A stretch of 64,000 nt of DNA from Faecalibacter sp. LW9 (lineage in GTDB: Bacteria > Bacteroidota > Bacteroidia > Flavobacteriales > Weeksellaceae): the NCBI RefSeq assembly GCF_034661295.1, contig NZ_CP141062.1:1984001-2048000 (forward strand), given 5' to 3'. Both the position numbers and the translations under genes were made by a program. Positions 54,309 through 61,475 of the stretch are shown piece by piece; position 1 is the stretch's first letter; every line of letters starts with the position of its first letter. A model generated the notes under the pieces. The model was not told the DNA's origin and made no database searches. It saw nothing but the letters and a program-made list of their open reading frames with translations.

Positions 54309-55587
54309 TTTCTAAATGCTTTTCTAACGCTTTGGCAATAACCCAAGCAAAAACTGGCGGAACAGCGTTACCAATTACTTTGTAAGCATTCGCAATGGTT
54401 TTGTATGGAAATTCAAAATTATCAGGGAAAGATTGTATTCTCGCAATCTCTCTAATTGTAAATCTTCTGTTTTCAAAAGGGTGTGTAATACCGCAGTTTT
54501 CGGGTTGAGCCGAAGCCGTAATTGTACCATTAATTTCGCCTAATGCAAACCTACGATAAAAGTTAGGTGCTCGATATTTTTTCGGATTGTCCCAAATTTT
54601 CCTAAAACGTTCTGACATATCTTCTGGGTTCATATTTTTCCAAGATTTACCCTTTGAAATTGTCTTACTAATTTTATTCAATGGTATTTTCTTTTTGAAC
54701 TTCGCTAACGCTTCTTTACCATCTTCACAAGGTCCAATTTTGTCAACCATATATTGTCCTCCAGGCGAATACTTCCAAAAATCATTTGCTTGTGGTGCAT
54801 TTTTTGGAATGTCACACAATGCAGAACCAAGGTATAAATCGTAAGGATTATCCGTTTCGTTTGGCAAATTATATTCTGCTACAATTTGGTCTAATAAACT
54901 AAAATCAAAATAATCCAAATCTTTTCTGATACCAATAATGATTAGACGCTGACGATTGGAGGGAACTCCATAATTACTTGTTTTTAGAAGTTTGTAGCAG
55001 GTTTTAAATCCCAGTTTTTCAGTTCGTTTTACAATTTCATCGGGAATGCTTGTACCGTCTTCCATTTTTGAGGACATAATACCTCTTACGTTTTCAAAAA
55101 CAAAACCAATAGGTTTGTTCTCCCTTTTTAGTCCAACCTTTAATAGTTTTTCACATTCTTCAAAAAGATTTCCTCTTTCATCATTAATGCCTTTTCTTAA
55201 TCCTGCACTTGAAAAAGGTTGACAAGGAAAACCAGCAAGCAAAAAATCAAAATCGGGAATATTTTTAAAATCAACGTCTTTTATGTCTTCACGATGTAAT
55301 TCGTGATTGTTAAAAAAAGAAGTATTGGCATTGTAAACGTATTCAGCCGCAGGGTCTATGTCATTTGAATATTCAATTTTGAATTTCGTTTTGTCGAAAT
55401 ATCTGTCTCTGAAATGAAAGTTTCCCGAAAATCCCAAATCTAGACCTCCGCAACCGCTAAATAGCGATACGATTTTGAACGTTTTATTCTTATTTGTGGA
55501 TTTTTTTCGCTTATTGGTTTTAAAGTCAATAAACATTTGCGGTTCTTCCACAGTTGAAATTGTTTCTAATTCTGTTTGGTTGTACAT
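54295..55587 (-). CDS. DNA (cytosine-5) methyltransferase of the four-gene RM operon
   Basis: 430 aa. Motif I FKIVSLFSGCGGLDLGF (37-53), motif IV AGFPCQPFSSAG with catalytic Cys122, motif VI FENVRGIMSS, motif VIII SNRQRLIIIGI, motif X YKVIGNAVPPVFAWVIAKAL. Protects the host target sequence. Distinct from the cytosine methyltransferase at 44,925 (different extension and recognition domain), so a different specificity is expected. It begins 5 bases after the XRE regulator gene. Confidence 0.93.
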   Translation of the reverse strand: MYNQTELETISTVEEPQMFIDFKTNKRKKSTNKNKTFKIVSLFSGCGGLDLGFSGNFHFRDRYFDKTKFKIEYSNDIDPAAEYVYNANTSFFNNHELHREDIKDVDFKNIPDFDFLLAGFPCQPFSSAGLRKGINDERGNLFEECEKLLKVGLKRENKPIGFVFENVRGIMSSKMEDGTSIPDEIVKRTEKLGFKTCYKLLKTSNYGVPSNRQRLIIIGIRKDLDYFDFSLLDQIVAEYNLPNETDNPYDLYLGSALCDIPKNAPQANDFWKYSPGGQYMVDKIGPCEDGKEALAKFKKKIPLNKISKTISKGKSWKNMNPEDMSERFRKIWDNPKKYRAPNFYRRFALGEINGTITASAQPENCGITHPFENRRFTIREIARIQSFPDNFEFPYKTIANAYKVIGNAVPPVFAWVIAKALEKHLENGEN

Positions 55588-55592
55588 AATGT

Positions 55593-55919
55593 TTATAGCT
55601 TAATAGTTGTTTGTATTGTGTTTTTCTGTCTGATGTATTTTACCTTTTCCTCTGCTAGAGTAAGTACATTATCGTTACACTTGTATTGATAAAGTGTATT
55701 TGCAATTTTTTCGCTTATCAATTCAGATTTCAGTGTTTCCAAATCAAGGTTAAATGTTTCTGCAAGTTTAGGTAAACAAGCTTCGTCAAATTCCTTTTTT
55801 CCTGTTTCAATTTTACTTAATGCACCAGAGTCAATGCCAAGTTTTGCACCTAATTGAGTAAGCGTCAAACCGTTTTGAGTTCTTAAATTCCTGATATATT
55901 CCCCGAAGTTTGCTTCCAT
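55593..55919 (-). CDS. XRE-type controller (C-protein-like) regulator
   Basis: 108 aa. HTH_3: FGEYIRNLRTQNGLTLTQLGAKLGIDSGALSKIETGKKEF (residues about 4-43). Located first in a restriction-modification operon, the usual place of a C protein that delays the nuclease relative to the methyltransferase. The C-terminal part is helical. The promoter lies in the 250 bases between this gene and the cassette edge at 56172. Confidence 0.85.
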   Translation of the reverse strand: MEANFGEYIRNLRTQNGLTLTQLGAKLGIDSGALSKIETGKKEFDEACLPKLAETFNLDLETLKSELISEKIANTLYQYKCNDNVLTLAEEKVKYIRQKNTIQTTIKL

Positions 55920-55999
55920 TGTCTTGATTTTTTAGTCTTGACGATTTTGACAAAAATAGGGATTTATATCCTCTTATGCCAAATTTTTTAGTAAAATAT

Positions 56000-56115
56000 T
56001 TCGGGTGGTGGGTGGGCTTGGGTGCGTTGGCAAAATTGCGGCTCTTTTGCAAGCTTGGGTCTGTGCATTGGCTTTGTGCGGCTTGCAAATGTGCTGCAAT
56101 GTGCGGTCGGTTGTC
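56000..56115. repeat. GT-rich hairpin repeat, right border of the restriction block
   Basis: GGTGGTGGGTGGGCTTGGG, then CTCTTTTGCAAGC (about 56040) pairing with GCTTGCAAATGTG (about 56080). Near-copy of the segment at 52,330 and, in its first part, of 42,315. Contains no gene; open frames here are artefacts of the GT-rich composition. Confidence 0.6.
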
Positions 56116-56163
56116 GAGCTTTTGTCAGTCAGTTGTTTGTTGTACAGTCCTTCGGTAGGGGTT

Positions 56164-56301
56164 GCAGATAACGGTAGGGATGTTGGCGATTATGCAAAAT
56201 AAAATGTATAAACCTTTAACCTTACCCTATATTTCAAATATACAAAAAAAACTAAAAAAGTAAGCCTTCATTTGCATATTTACCAACATCTTGTTATGCG
56301 A
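56164..56301 (-). repeat. attC-like site i (intact)
   Basis: GCAGATAAC (56164-56172) is the exact complement of GTTATCTGC (52266). Arms GATGTTGGCGATTATGCAAA and TTTGCATATTTACCAACATC pair over about 20 bases; closing box GTTATGCGA (56293-56301). A shorter version (138 bases) with different arm sequence from the GGCTTGGCGA type, but the same architecture. Confidence 0.82.
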
Positions 56302-56622
56302 AGTAAAGTTTAGATCTTCAACTTCAAGAAATAATCCTTTTTAAATTGCGTAAATATGAGTGTATTTACGAAGTTTATAAAGATTGTAAGGTTTTATTGA
56401 TAAAACATTAAAAATAAGCTCTTTTAACGTTTCAATATGTCTTTAAAGTTATAAAAAAAGATTAACTTCAAGTTGCTAAGCGTCTCGCTTCAAAAGTTTC
56501 AACTTTTAGCAAGTCTTACTTGCCAACTTGAATAGATCCTCCTTTACTTTAAGTTTTTAAACGTCATCCAGCTGCTATCAATGTAAAAGCTTACATTTCT
56601 TTTGTAGGCTGAATTTTATTTT
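56302..56622 (-). ncRNA. ORF-less cassette with cloverleaf-like fold
   Basis: No credible ORF. The segment contains a perfect hairpin CGTAAATA/TATTTACG near 56348-56370. At 56467-56532 there is a four-way-junction-like set of perfect stems: outer TTCAAGTT/AACTTGAA, then AGCG-TCT-CGCT, AAAAGTT-TC-AACTTTT, and GCAAGT-CTT-ACTTGC. It is not a tRNA (no T-loop GTTC, no 7-bp acceptor with CCA). A structured RNA or a recombination/regulatory structure is possible; which strand is transcribed is unknown, the minus strand is suggested by the neighbouring cassettes. Confidence 0.4.
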
Positions 56623-56821
56623 GCATAACGTTTTGGGTATTGCCGAAGGCGGGGAAATCGAAGCCGAAAGTTTCGATTTTGCACCGAGGCGAGCCAAAAC
56701 GAATTTTTGTGAGTTAAATTTAAAAATAAAAAACGAATAAAATTCGTTTTTGGCGGAGATATAAGCACCAACCTTGAATTTAGCACTTTAGCCCCGCTTT
56801 TGGCAATACCTTGTTGTGTGT
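56623..56821 (-). repeat. attC-like site j (intact)
   Basis: GCATAAC (56623-56629) complements GTTATGC at 56293. Outer arms GGGTATTGCCGAAGGCGGGG and CCCCGCTTTTGGCAATACC; inner arms AAAACGAATTTTTG and AAAATTCGTTTTTG-like; closing box GTTGTGTGT (56813-56821). Confidence 0.85.
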
Positions 56822-56831
56822 TCGTTCTTTT

Positions 56832-57821
56832 TTAATAGTAACTAATTTCTCGTTCATAAATATATTCATTTATATACTCATTGTTACTTCCTTTTTGCTT
56901 TATCTCTTTTTTTGTCCAATTTCCTTTTTTGTCGAAATTTAGGTATTGAATTTCATATTTATATTTCAATTTAAAAGCGTTATTATCTAAAATAGTGGAA
57001 TGTCCTCCGTGAATATATCCTGATAAGGAAACTTCAATTAATTCGTTGTTATCATTGTATTTGTACGAGTATAATAAATCTTCATTGAAAGAGCTTTTGA
57101 TGGCAAAATCTTTCTTTAGCCAACTGATTATATTTCCATTTTCATCAAAAGTAATTTCATTGAATATACCTGATATTAAAGACAAAGGCAGTTCACCATT
57201 TTTATTAGTTAATGGAACTAATCTATTTTTATGTCGAGATGAATGATCCGAAGGTAATATGTAAGAATATTTAAGATGAACAGTATCTCTATTCAAATTC
57301 CATTCATAGTTTAAAGTATAGTCAAATATATCTCCTTCTCTTTCATAATTATAGCCACATTCATAACACTTATAAATATCTTGTGTACTAAAACCTTCTT
57401 TATTAAAAATCTTTACAGTTTTTGAAGAATTTCTTGGGAAACCTTCATATAATATTAATTCTTTGAGTTTGTTTTTTCTATCAAATTGATAAATCTCAAT
57501 TTTGGCAAAAGAATTAACGAATTTTGACAATGAGTCTCCTTCTTGGTAATTTATTAATTGATTATTTCGATTGAAATTATACTGAAAAGTTTGAATTGGA
57601 TTAGTTGTGCTATTTTTTGAAATTAAAGTTTCCTTTACTGTTTTTACTTCACCTTTCAAGTCAAATGTTTTTGTGTCTTTTGTATAATAGTCGTTTTTTA
57701 GGGTTTCATAAAAGGAAGGAATTGGTTTAGGTTTTTCAATTTGTGGAATTGGATATTGTCCGTATGAAAAATTTATAAAATAAATTAAGCACAGCAAAAT
57801 GTATAATCTCTTTTTTTTCAT
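56832..57821 (-). CDS. Secreted hypothetical protein (RHS/YD-like repeats not proven)
   Basis: The longest frame opens at 57896 inside the attC-like site, but the natural start is the ATG at 57819-57821 (MKKKRLYILLCLIYFINFSYG), which gives a clean signal peptide; 329 aa remain. The mature protein has spaced Y/N-rich motifs of the kind QFDRKNKLKELILYEG, ITFDENGNIISW, YKYNDNNELIEVSL and LNFDKKGNWTKKE, like the D-x-x-G-N-x repeats of Bacteroidota wall/YD-type proteins. Function unknown. A single-gene cassette encoding an exported protein. Confidence 0.65.
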   Translation of the reverse strand: MKKKRLYILLCLIYFINFSYGQYPIPQIEKPKPIPSFYETLKNDYYTKDTKTFDLKGEVKTVKETLISKNSTTNPIQTFQYNFNRNNQLINYQEGDSLSKFVNSFAKIEIYQFDRKNKLKELILYEGFPRNSSKTVKIFNKEGFSTQDIYKCYECGYNYEREGDIFDYTLNYEWNLNRDTVHLKYSYILPSDHSSRHKNRLVPLTNKNGELPLSLISGIFNEITFDENGNIISWLKKDFAIKSSFNEDLLYSYKYNDNNELIEVSLSGYIHGGHSTILDNNAFKLKYKYEIQYLNFDKKGNWTKKEIKQKGSNNEYINEYIYEREISYY

Positions 57822-57839
57822 TTCGGTTTTTTTAGAATG

Positions 57840-58036
57840 ACACACAACGTTTCGGGGCTTGGCGACAGTGGCGGAAATTGAAGCAGAAACTTTCAATTTT
57901 ACACAAAAGTAGCATAAGCCATTTTCTATTTACTAAATTACAAAAAAGTAAATAGAAAATGACTTATGCGGTGTTAGAATTACTGACTTTGAATTTTGCA
58001 TTTAATCCGCCATTTCGCCAAACCCTTGTTGTGCGA
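57840..58036 (-). repeat. attC-like site k (intact), overlapping the end of the methyltransferase gene
   Basis: ACACACAAC (57840-57848) is the exact complement of GTTGTGTGT (56813). Outer arms GGGGCTTGGCGACAGTGGCGG-like and CCGCCATTTCGCCAAACCC; inner arms CATAAGCCATTTTCTATTTAC and AAATAGAAAATGACTTATG; closing box GTTGTGCGA (58028-58036). The last 9 codons and the stop of the methyltransferase gene are inside the site. Confidence 0.88.
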
Positions 58037-59222
58037 GCGTTGTATTTAGTATTTCTTTAGTTTGCAATTCTAAAGATTTAATTACAATAACATCAGAATT
58101 TAAAGGAAACAAACGATTACTATCTTCTAACTTTGTCTGGATAACAATTTTTCGTTGATAATTTTTTCGTATACTAGCTTTCTCAATCTTAATAATTGCA
58201 TCTTCCAGTGTTTCGTATTCTCCTTGAATTTTGACAGGGACTGGGAATCCATTATAATAATCTTTCAAAAATCCATCTATACCACTATTACGTTGTACCG
58301 GAATGGCATTGATAGTTTTTAAATGAGAAAGTTCATCCTCTGACTTAGCTTGATATTCTTCAATACCGTTTTGAAGAAGATTAGATTCTGTTATAATCAT
58401 TTCTTCTAATCTTTTATTTGCAAGTTCTACTGCATCTTTAGAAACATCAATTCCTATAAAATTTCGTTTAAGATGTTTAGCTGAAACGCAAGTTGTTCCG
58501 CTACCGCAAAAAGGGTCAACTACTAAATCATTTTCATCAGTTACAATTGATAAAATTTGATTTAATAATAGTACAGGCTTTTGAGTTGGGTAGCCAGTTC
58601 TTTCTTTTGCTTTAGGGTTTAAATAAGGAATATCCCATACATCTGATAATGGAACACCCTTTTTCTCTTTACCTAATACAATGTTACCATTTTCATCTTT
58701 TTTATATGTAGATTTACCATTTTCGTTCTTTTGTCTATCCTGTAAAATTTGGTCAATATTTGTCGTAGCCGAATATTCGGTGTAAATATTGTTAAATTTA
58801 AAATCTTTTGATTTTGAATAGAAAAAAATAACTTGATGAGAATTTAATAAACCTTTTTTGGAGTTAGACCAACGTTTGTAAGACCAAATAATTTCACTTT
58901 GGAAATTATTTGGACCAAAAACCTTATCAAGTAAAACTCTTAAATTATGAGAAGCGGTTTTATCACAATGTAAAAATACGCTTCCAGTGTTTTTTAAAAT
59001 TCTTTTTGTTTGAATTAAAACGTTTTCAATTACAGATAAATACTCATCTAAAGATGAATATTTGTCGTCAAATTCATATGTTTTAGAATTATCTTTGTTT
59101 GTTAATTTATGTTTTTTTTGAGTAAAAAAAGGCGGGTCGAAATAAACTAAATCGACAATTCCAGAATCTATTTTTTTTAATTCTTCAGTACAATTACCAT
59201 TATATATTTTATTGATTTCCAT
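58002..59222 (-). CDS. Site-specific DNA methyltransferase (N6-adenine/N4-cytosine, beta class)
   Basis: 406 aa. Catalytic motif IV VDLVYFDPPF (residues 23-32) precedes the SAM-binding motif I LVVDPFCGSGTTCVSAKHL (about 241-259), the beta-class order. YPTQKPVLLLNQIL (motif X region) lies between them. The target-recognition part and a C-terminal domain follow (GIDGFLKDYYNGFPVPVKIQG). The C-terminus (LAQQGFGEMAD) is encoded by the attC-like site. It overlaps the nuclease gene upstream by 14 bases; the two form a restriction-modification pair. Confidence 0.9.
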   Translation of the reverse strand: MEINKIYNGNCTEELKKIDSGIVDLVYFDPPFFTQKKHKLTNKDNSKTYEFDDKYSSLDEYLSVIENVLIQTKRILKNTGSVFLHCDKTASHNLRVLLDKVFGPNNFQSEIIWSYKRWSNSKKGLLNSHQVIFFYSKSKDFKFNNIYTEYSATTNIDQILQDRQKNENGKSTYKKDENGNIVLGKEKKGVPLSDVWDIPYLNPKAKERTGYPTQKPVLLLNQILSIVTDENDLVVDPFCGSGTTCVSAKHLKRNFIGIDVSKDAVELANKRLEEMIITESNLLQNGIEEYQAKSEDELSHLKTINAIPVQRNSGIDGFLKDYYNGFPVPVKIQGEYETLEDAIIKIEKASIRKNYQRKIVIQTKLEDSNRLFPLNSDVIVIKSLELQTKEILNTTLAQQGFGEMAD

Positions 59223-59850
59223 CTTCAGGTGTTCTCTCGTTCGCTATTTCAATTAAAATATTTTTTAAATCTACGCCAGTGTAAGCTTGTAAATAATTCC
59301 AAGCTTCATCACCTCCATAATATTCTCCTTCAACTCCGTGATAAAGAGTTCTTAGAGTTTCTTGGATCCTTATAGATTGTGTTCTTTGAGGATAATAAAA
59401 CATTACCCTAATTGGTTTATATCCGTGATTTTTTATTACTTGAACTCTAGTATGTTCTTTTGTAATGTGGTCTCCATCAGTTGTTGCATCTCTCCATTTA
59501 ACTTCAATTGCATCATTGTCATTTAAAAAATCAATTTCAAAAGTTTTGGGTCTTTGACCCATTGTATTTTCTACTTTTGTTTTAATACCTTCTGGATAAG
59601 CAAATTTTAAACATAGAGTTGCTGCGTCCTCTAAAAATGACCCAGCGTATTTATATAGAAAACGACCAGTGTTTTGAAATAAATCAATTTCTTGACCTTG
59701 TTTTGAAGATATGCCTAAAACTCTGTAAATAAGATAATGAGAGTTATCGTCGCCTTGCATTTCAATTGTTCTCTCATCAATTTTACCTTTTAGATTTGCT
59801 GAATATATTTCAGCCAAGTTTTTTATGCTTTGTTTTAGTTCTTCCATCAC
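59209..59850 (-). CDS. ApaLI-like type II restriction endonuclease
   Basis: 213 aa. Pattern fits the ApaLI family as I know it: RTIEMQGDDNSHYLIYRVLG, NTGRFLYKYAGSFLEDAATL, then the catalytic block RPKTFEIDFLNDNDAIEVKW with the D...E-x-K set, and DATTDGDHITKEHTRVQVI. ApaLI cuts GTGCAC; the same target here is inference from family. First gene of the cassette; the ATG is 66 bases from the cassette edge. Coupled to the methyltransferase. Confidence 0.72.
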   Translation of the reverse strand: MMEELKQSIKNLAEIYSANLKGKIDERTIEMQGDDNSHYLIYRVLGISSKQGQEIDLFQNTGRFLYKYAGSFLEDAATLCLKFAYPEGIKTKVENTMGQRPKTFEIDFLNDNDAIEVKWRDATTDGDHITKEHTRVQVIKNHGYKPIRVMFYYPQRTQSIRIQETLRTLYHGVEGEYYGGDEAWNYLQAYTGVDLKNILIEIANERTPEDGNQ

Positions 59851-59915
59851 AAGAATATCGCTTTAATTTAAGATTGCAATATACGAATTTTTGTGAAGTT
59901 CTGTTTTTAACAATG

Positions 59916-60048
59916 TCGCACAACACTCAAATATACGAACATAGATCAAGTATGCAAATTTATTTTAATACATATCAGCACCTATTAATAGTGAGATACA
60001 AGGAATTGTAATAAATTTAAAATTATTTATATCATGTTCGTTAATACA
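59916..60048 (-). repeat. Terminal attC-like (or attI-side) site l
   Basis: TCGCACAAC (59916-59924) is the exact complement of GTTGTGCGA (58028). ACGAACAT (59935-59942) pairs with ATGTTCGT (60035-60042), directly followed by GTTAATAC. No further matching box was found to the right, so this is the right end of the visible array, the side where an attI/integrase would be expected if array orientation follows the genes. The remaining DNA up to 60084 has no gene. Confidence 0.55.
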
Positions 60049-60084
60049 ACTAAAAAAGTAAAATATTTAAATAAATGAATTTAA

Positions 60085-60306
60085 TTATTCAAATAAATCT
60101 TTAGGTTCAATTTCTAAAGCACTACATATTTTCAAAAGTGTACTTAATAAAAAATCCTCTTTTCCATTTTCAATGTCACTGATTTTTGATCGATCAAGCT
60201 TAGTAATTTTATCAGCTAATTGTTGTTGTGTTAGACCTTTTGATTTACGTTTTAATTTTAGTTTTTCACCTATATTTATGTAAATAGAAAAATAATTAGA
60301 ATCCAT
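60085..60306 (-). CDS. XRE-family HTH regulator
   Basis: 73 aa, one HTH_3 domain: GEKLKLKRKSKGLTQQQLADKITKLDRSKISDIENGKEDF (residues about 12-51), followed by a helical end (LLKICSALEIEPKDLF). Small single-domain repressor. Divergent from the promoter and RNA candidate at 60351, with an inverted repeat TGTGG-N8-CCACA 13 bases before its ATG, probably its operator. Confidence 0.88.
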   Translation of the reverse strand: MDSNYFSIYINIGEKLKLKRKSKGLTQQQLADKITKLDRSKISDIENGKEDFLLSTLLKICSALEIEPKDLFE

Positions 60307-60318
60307 AAAAAATATTTT

Positions 60319-60358
60319 TGTGGTTTTATTGCCACATTTAAAAAAAATGTTATATTTG
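60319..60358 (+). promoter_or_regulatory. Divergent promoter with TGTGG-N8-CCACA operator
   Basis: TGTGG (60319-60323) and CCACA (60332-60336) form an inverted repeat typical of XRE sites. TTATTG (60325-60330), 20 bases, TATATTTG (60351-60358) is a good plus-strand promoter overlapping the operator, so the XRE protein could control both its own gene and the plus-strand RNA. Confidence 0.6.
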
Positions 60359-60364
60359 TATAAG

Positions 60365-60592
60365 CGAATTGATAATTAGACTTTTATAGTCATAGTTAAA
60401 ACGATGTTTCTCGAGTCAAAACGACCAATTTTTCCATCGAGAACACCGTGAAATCGCTCCATGTCAGAAAAGTTTTTTACCTTCGCATACGGCATGGGCG
60501 GTTTTCACGTAAGCTTTAGATGGAAACTTAATTTATTTAAGTAGGGTTTGGTCGCCCTTGACTCTAAAGTGTGAAGACGCCCTGCTTTTTAT
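60365..60592 (+). ncRNA. Structured RNA candidate downstream of the XRE-controlled promoter
   Basis: No ORF, but several stems follow the promoter: TTCTCGA (60408-60414)/TCGAGAA (60437-60443); CGTGAAA...CCATG (60447-60463) with CATGG...TTTTCACG (60493-60509); and AGGG...GTC / GAC...CCCT near 60543-60583 leading to a T run. It does not match tmRNA, RNase P, SRP or tRNA patterns that I know. Could be a regulatory RNA or a long leader. From 60,600 to 61,040 I see only short meaningless frames. Confidence 0.4.
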
Positions 60593-61049
60593 TGCAATGC
60601 TACTTCATCATTGAGATCATCGTTCCATAAAACCCAAAACAAAATGAGAACGAAACAATTACCATTCAATCGTAAAAAACCGCCAGATATAATCTGAGCA
60701 ATCACTATTCATTAAAAGAACTACATCTGTTATAAGTAAGACCATAACGGATAAAAAGAAAAGGTATCTTTTCTTAATACACGCGTAATCAAAGTCTATA
60801 AAAGGACTTTGACAAAATGGTTATACTCTAAATTTCGCACATTAAAAGTAAAACCTTTCAGCGCAATTTCCAAACAAAAGAAGTCATAGACTTCATCAAA
60901 AACACAAAAAACACATGAGAAAAATTTACATTCCAAAAAGCACATAAAAATTAGACCTATCAAAACAATTGGACAAGTGCTCCCCAAAAAATCGAAGTAC
61001 AATTTTTTCCTCTAATTCATTCACAAAGGGGATAATGTAAAACAATAAT

Positions 61050-61097
61050 CATAGAGTTTCCTAACTCTATGGGATACCTTATGGAGTTAGGTTTTTT
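61050..61097 (+). promoter_or_regulatory. Two mutually exclusive hairpins (attenuator-like)
   Basis: Hairpin 1: CATAGAGTT-TCCT-AACTCTATG (61050-61071). Hairpin 2: CCTAACTC (61060-61067) with GAGTTAGG (61084-61091) followed by six T, a terminator. They share AACTC, so only one can form at a time. No gene follows within 2 kb on this strand, so its target is unclear. Confidence 0.5.
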
Positions 61098-61120
61098 AAA
61101 GTAAATAATAGGAGACGTTC

Positions 61121-61220
61121 ACCCTCTTCAAAATCCAAAAAAAAATAGAGAGTAAAGTTCTTCATAGATAGAATTAATTCATATTAGTGTTAATATCGGA
61201 AAGTAGAAGAGGGTTTTTTA
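61121..61220 (+). terminator. Long-loop inverted repeat with T run
   Basis: ACCCTCTTC (61121-61129) and GAAGAGGGT (61206-61214) are perfect 9-bp arms around about 76 bases, followed by six T. Terminator-like if the loop folds. Confidence 0.35.
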
Positions 61221-61475
61221 TAACATAATCCAAACAAAAATACATGAATTAGTAATGGTTTATCTGTGAGCTAATTAACAACAAACCATCTAATAACTTA
61301 TAAAGTAAACAAAAACACCATATAATCCATTTTATTATACTATATAGAGTCGTTCTTTAAATATATTGCAAGAGAATTATTTCTAATATCTCTCTTCCGT
61401 CACTTTTAGTATTTTTCGTTGCTTCAGTATAAGAAAATTGTATCGATAAATTAGACGTTAATAGAAATTATTTTT

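Noticed and set aside
55976..56202. Overlapping short ORFs in the GT-rich segment
   Set aside because: Caused by stop-codon scarcity in GT-rich DNA; both are low-complexity (Cys/Val/Leu) and overlap a repeat and an attC-like site.
56467..56532. Cloverleaf-like fold considered as a tRNA gene
   Set aside because: Arm lengths and loops do not fit (outer stem 8 bp, loops of 2-3 bases), no T-loop consensus, no anticodon loop of 7. Kept as a structured-RNA candidate only.
57822..57896. Upstream start giving 25 extra residues for the secreted protein
   Set aside because: The extra residues are encoded by the attC-like site and would bury a clean signal peptide; the ATG at 57821 is preferred.
26164..58036. 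attC-like palindromes considered as ordinary MITEs
   Set aside because: MITEs would have constant ends and target duplications. Here the outermost 7-9 bases vary from site to site, and are complementary to the far end of the same cassette, not to the other end of the palindrome.
20132..60048. Search for an integron integrase (tyrosine recombinase) among the encoded proteins
   Set aside because: No protein in the window shows the R..H-R-H..Y tyrosine recombinase pattern; an integrase, if present, lies outside the window.
60796..61002. 68-codon minus-strand ORF (Cys/Phe-rich)
   Set aside because: Composition is typical of a chance frame in A-rich DNA; no start context, no family, no neighbours in the same direction.
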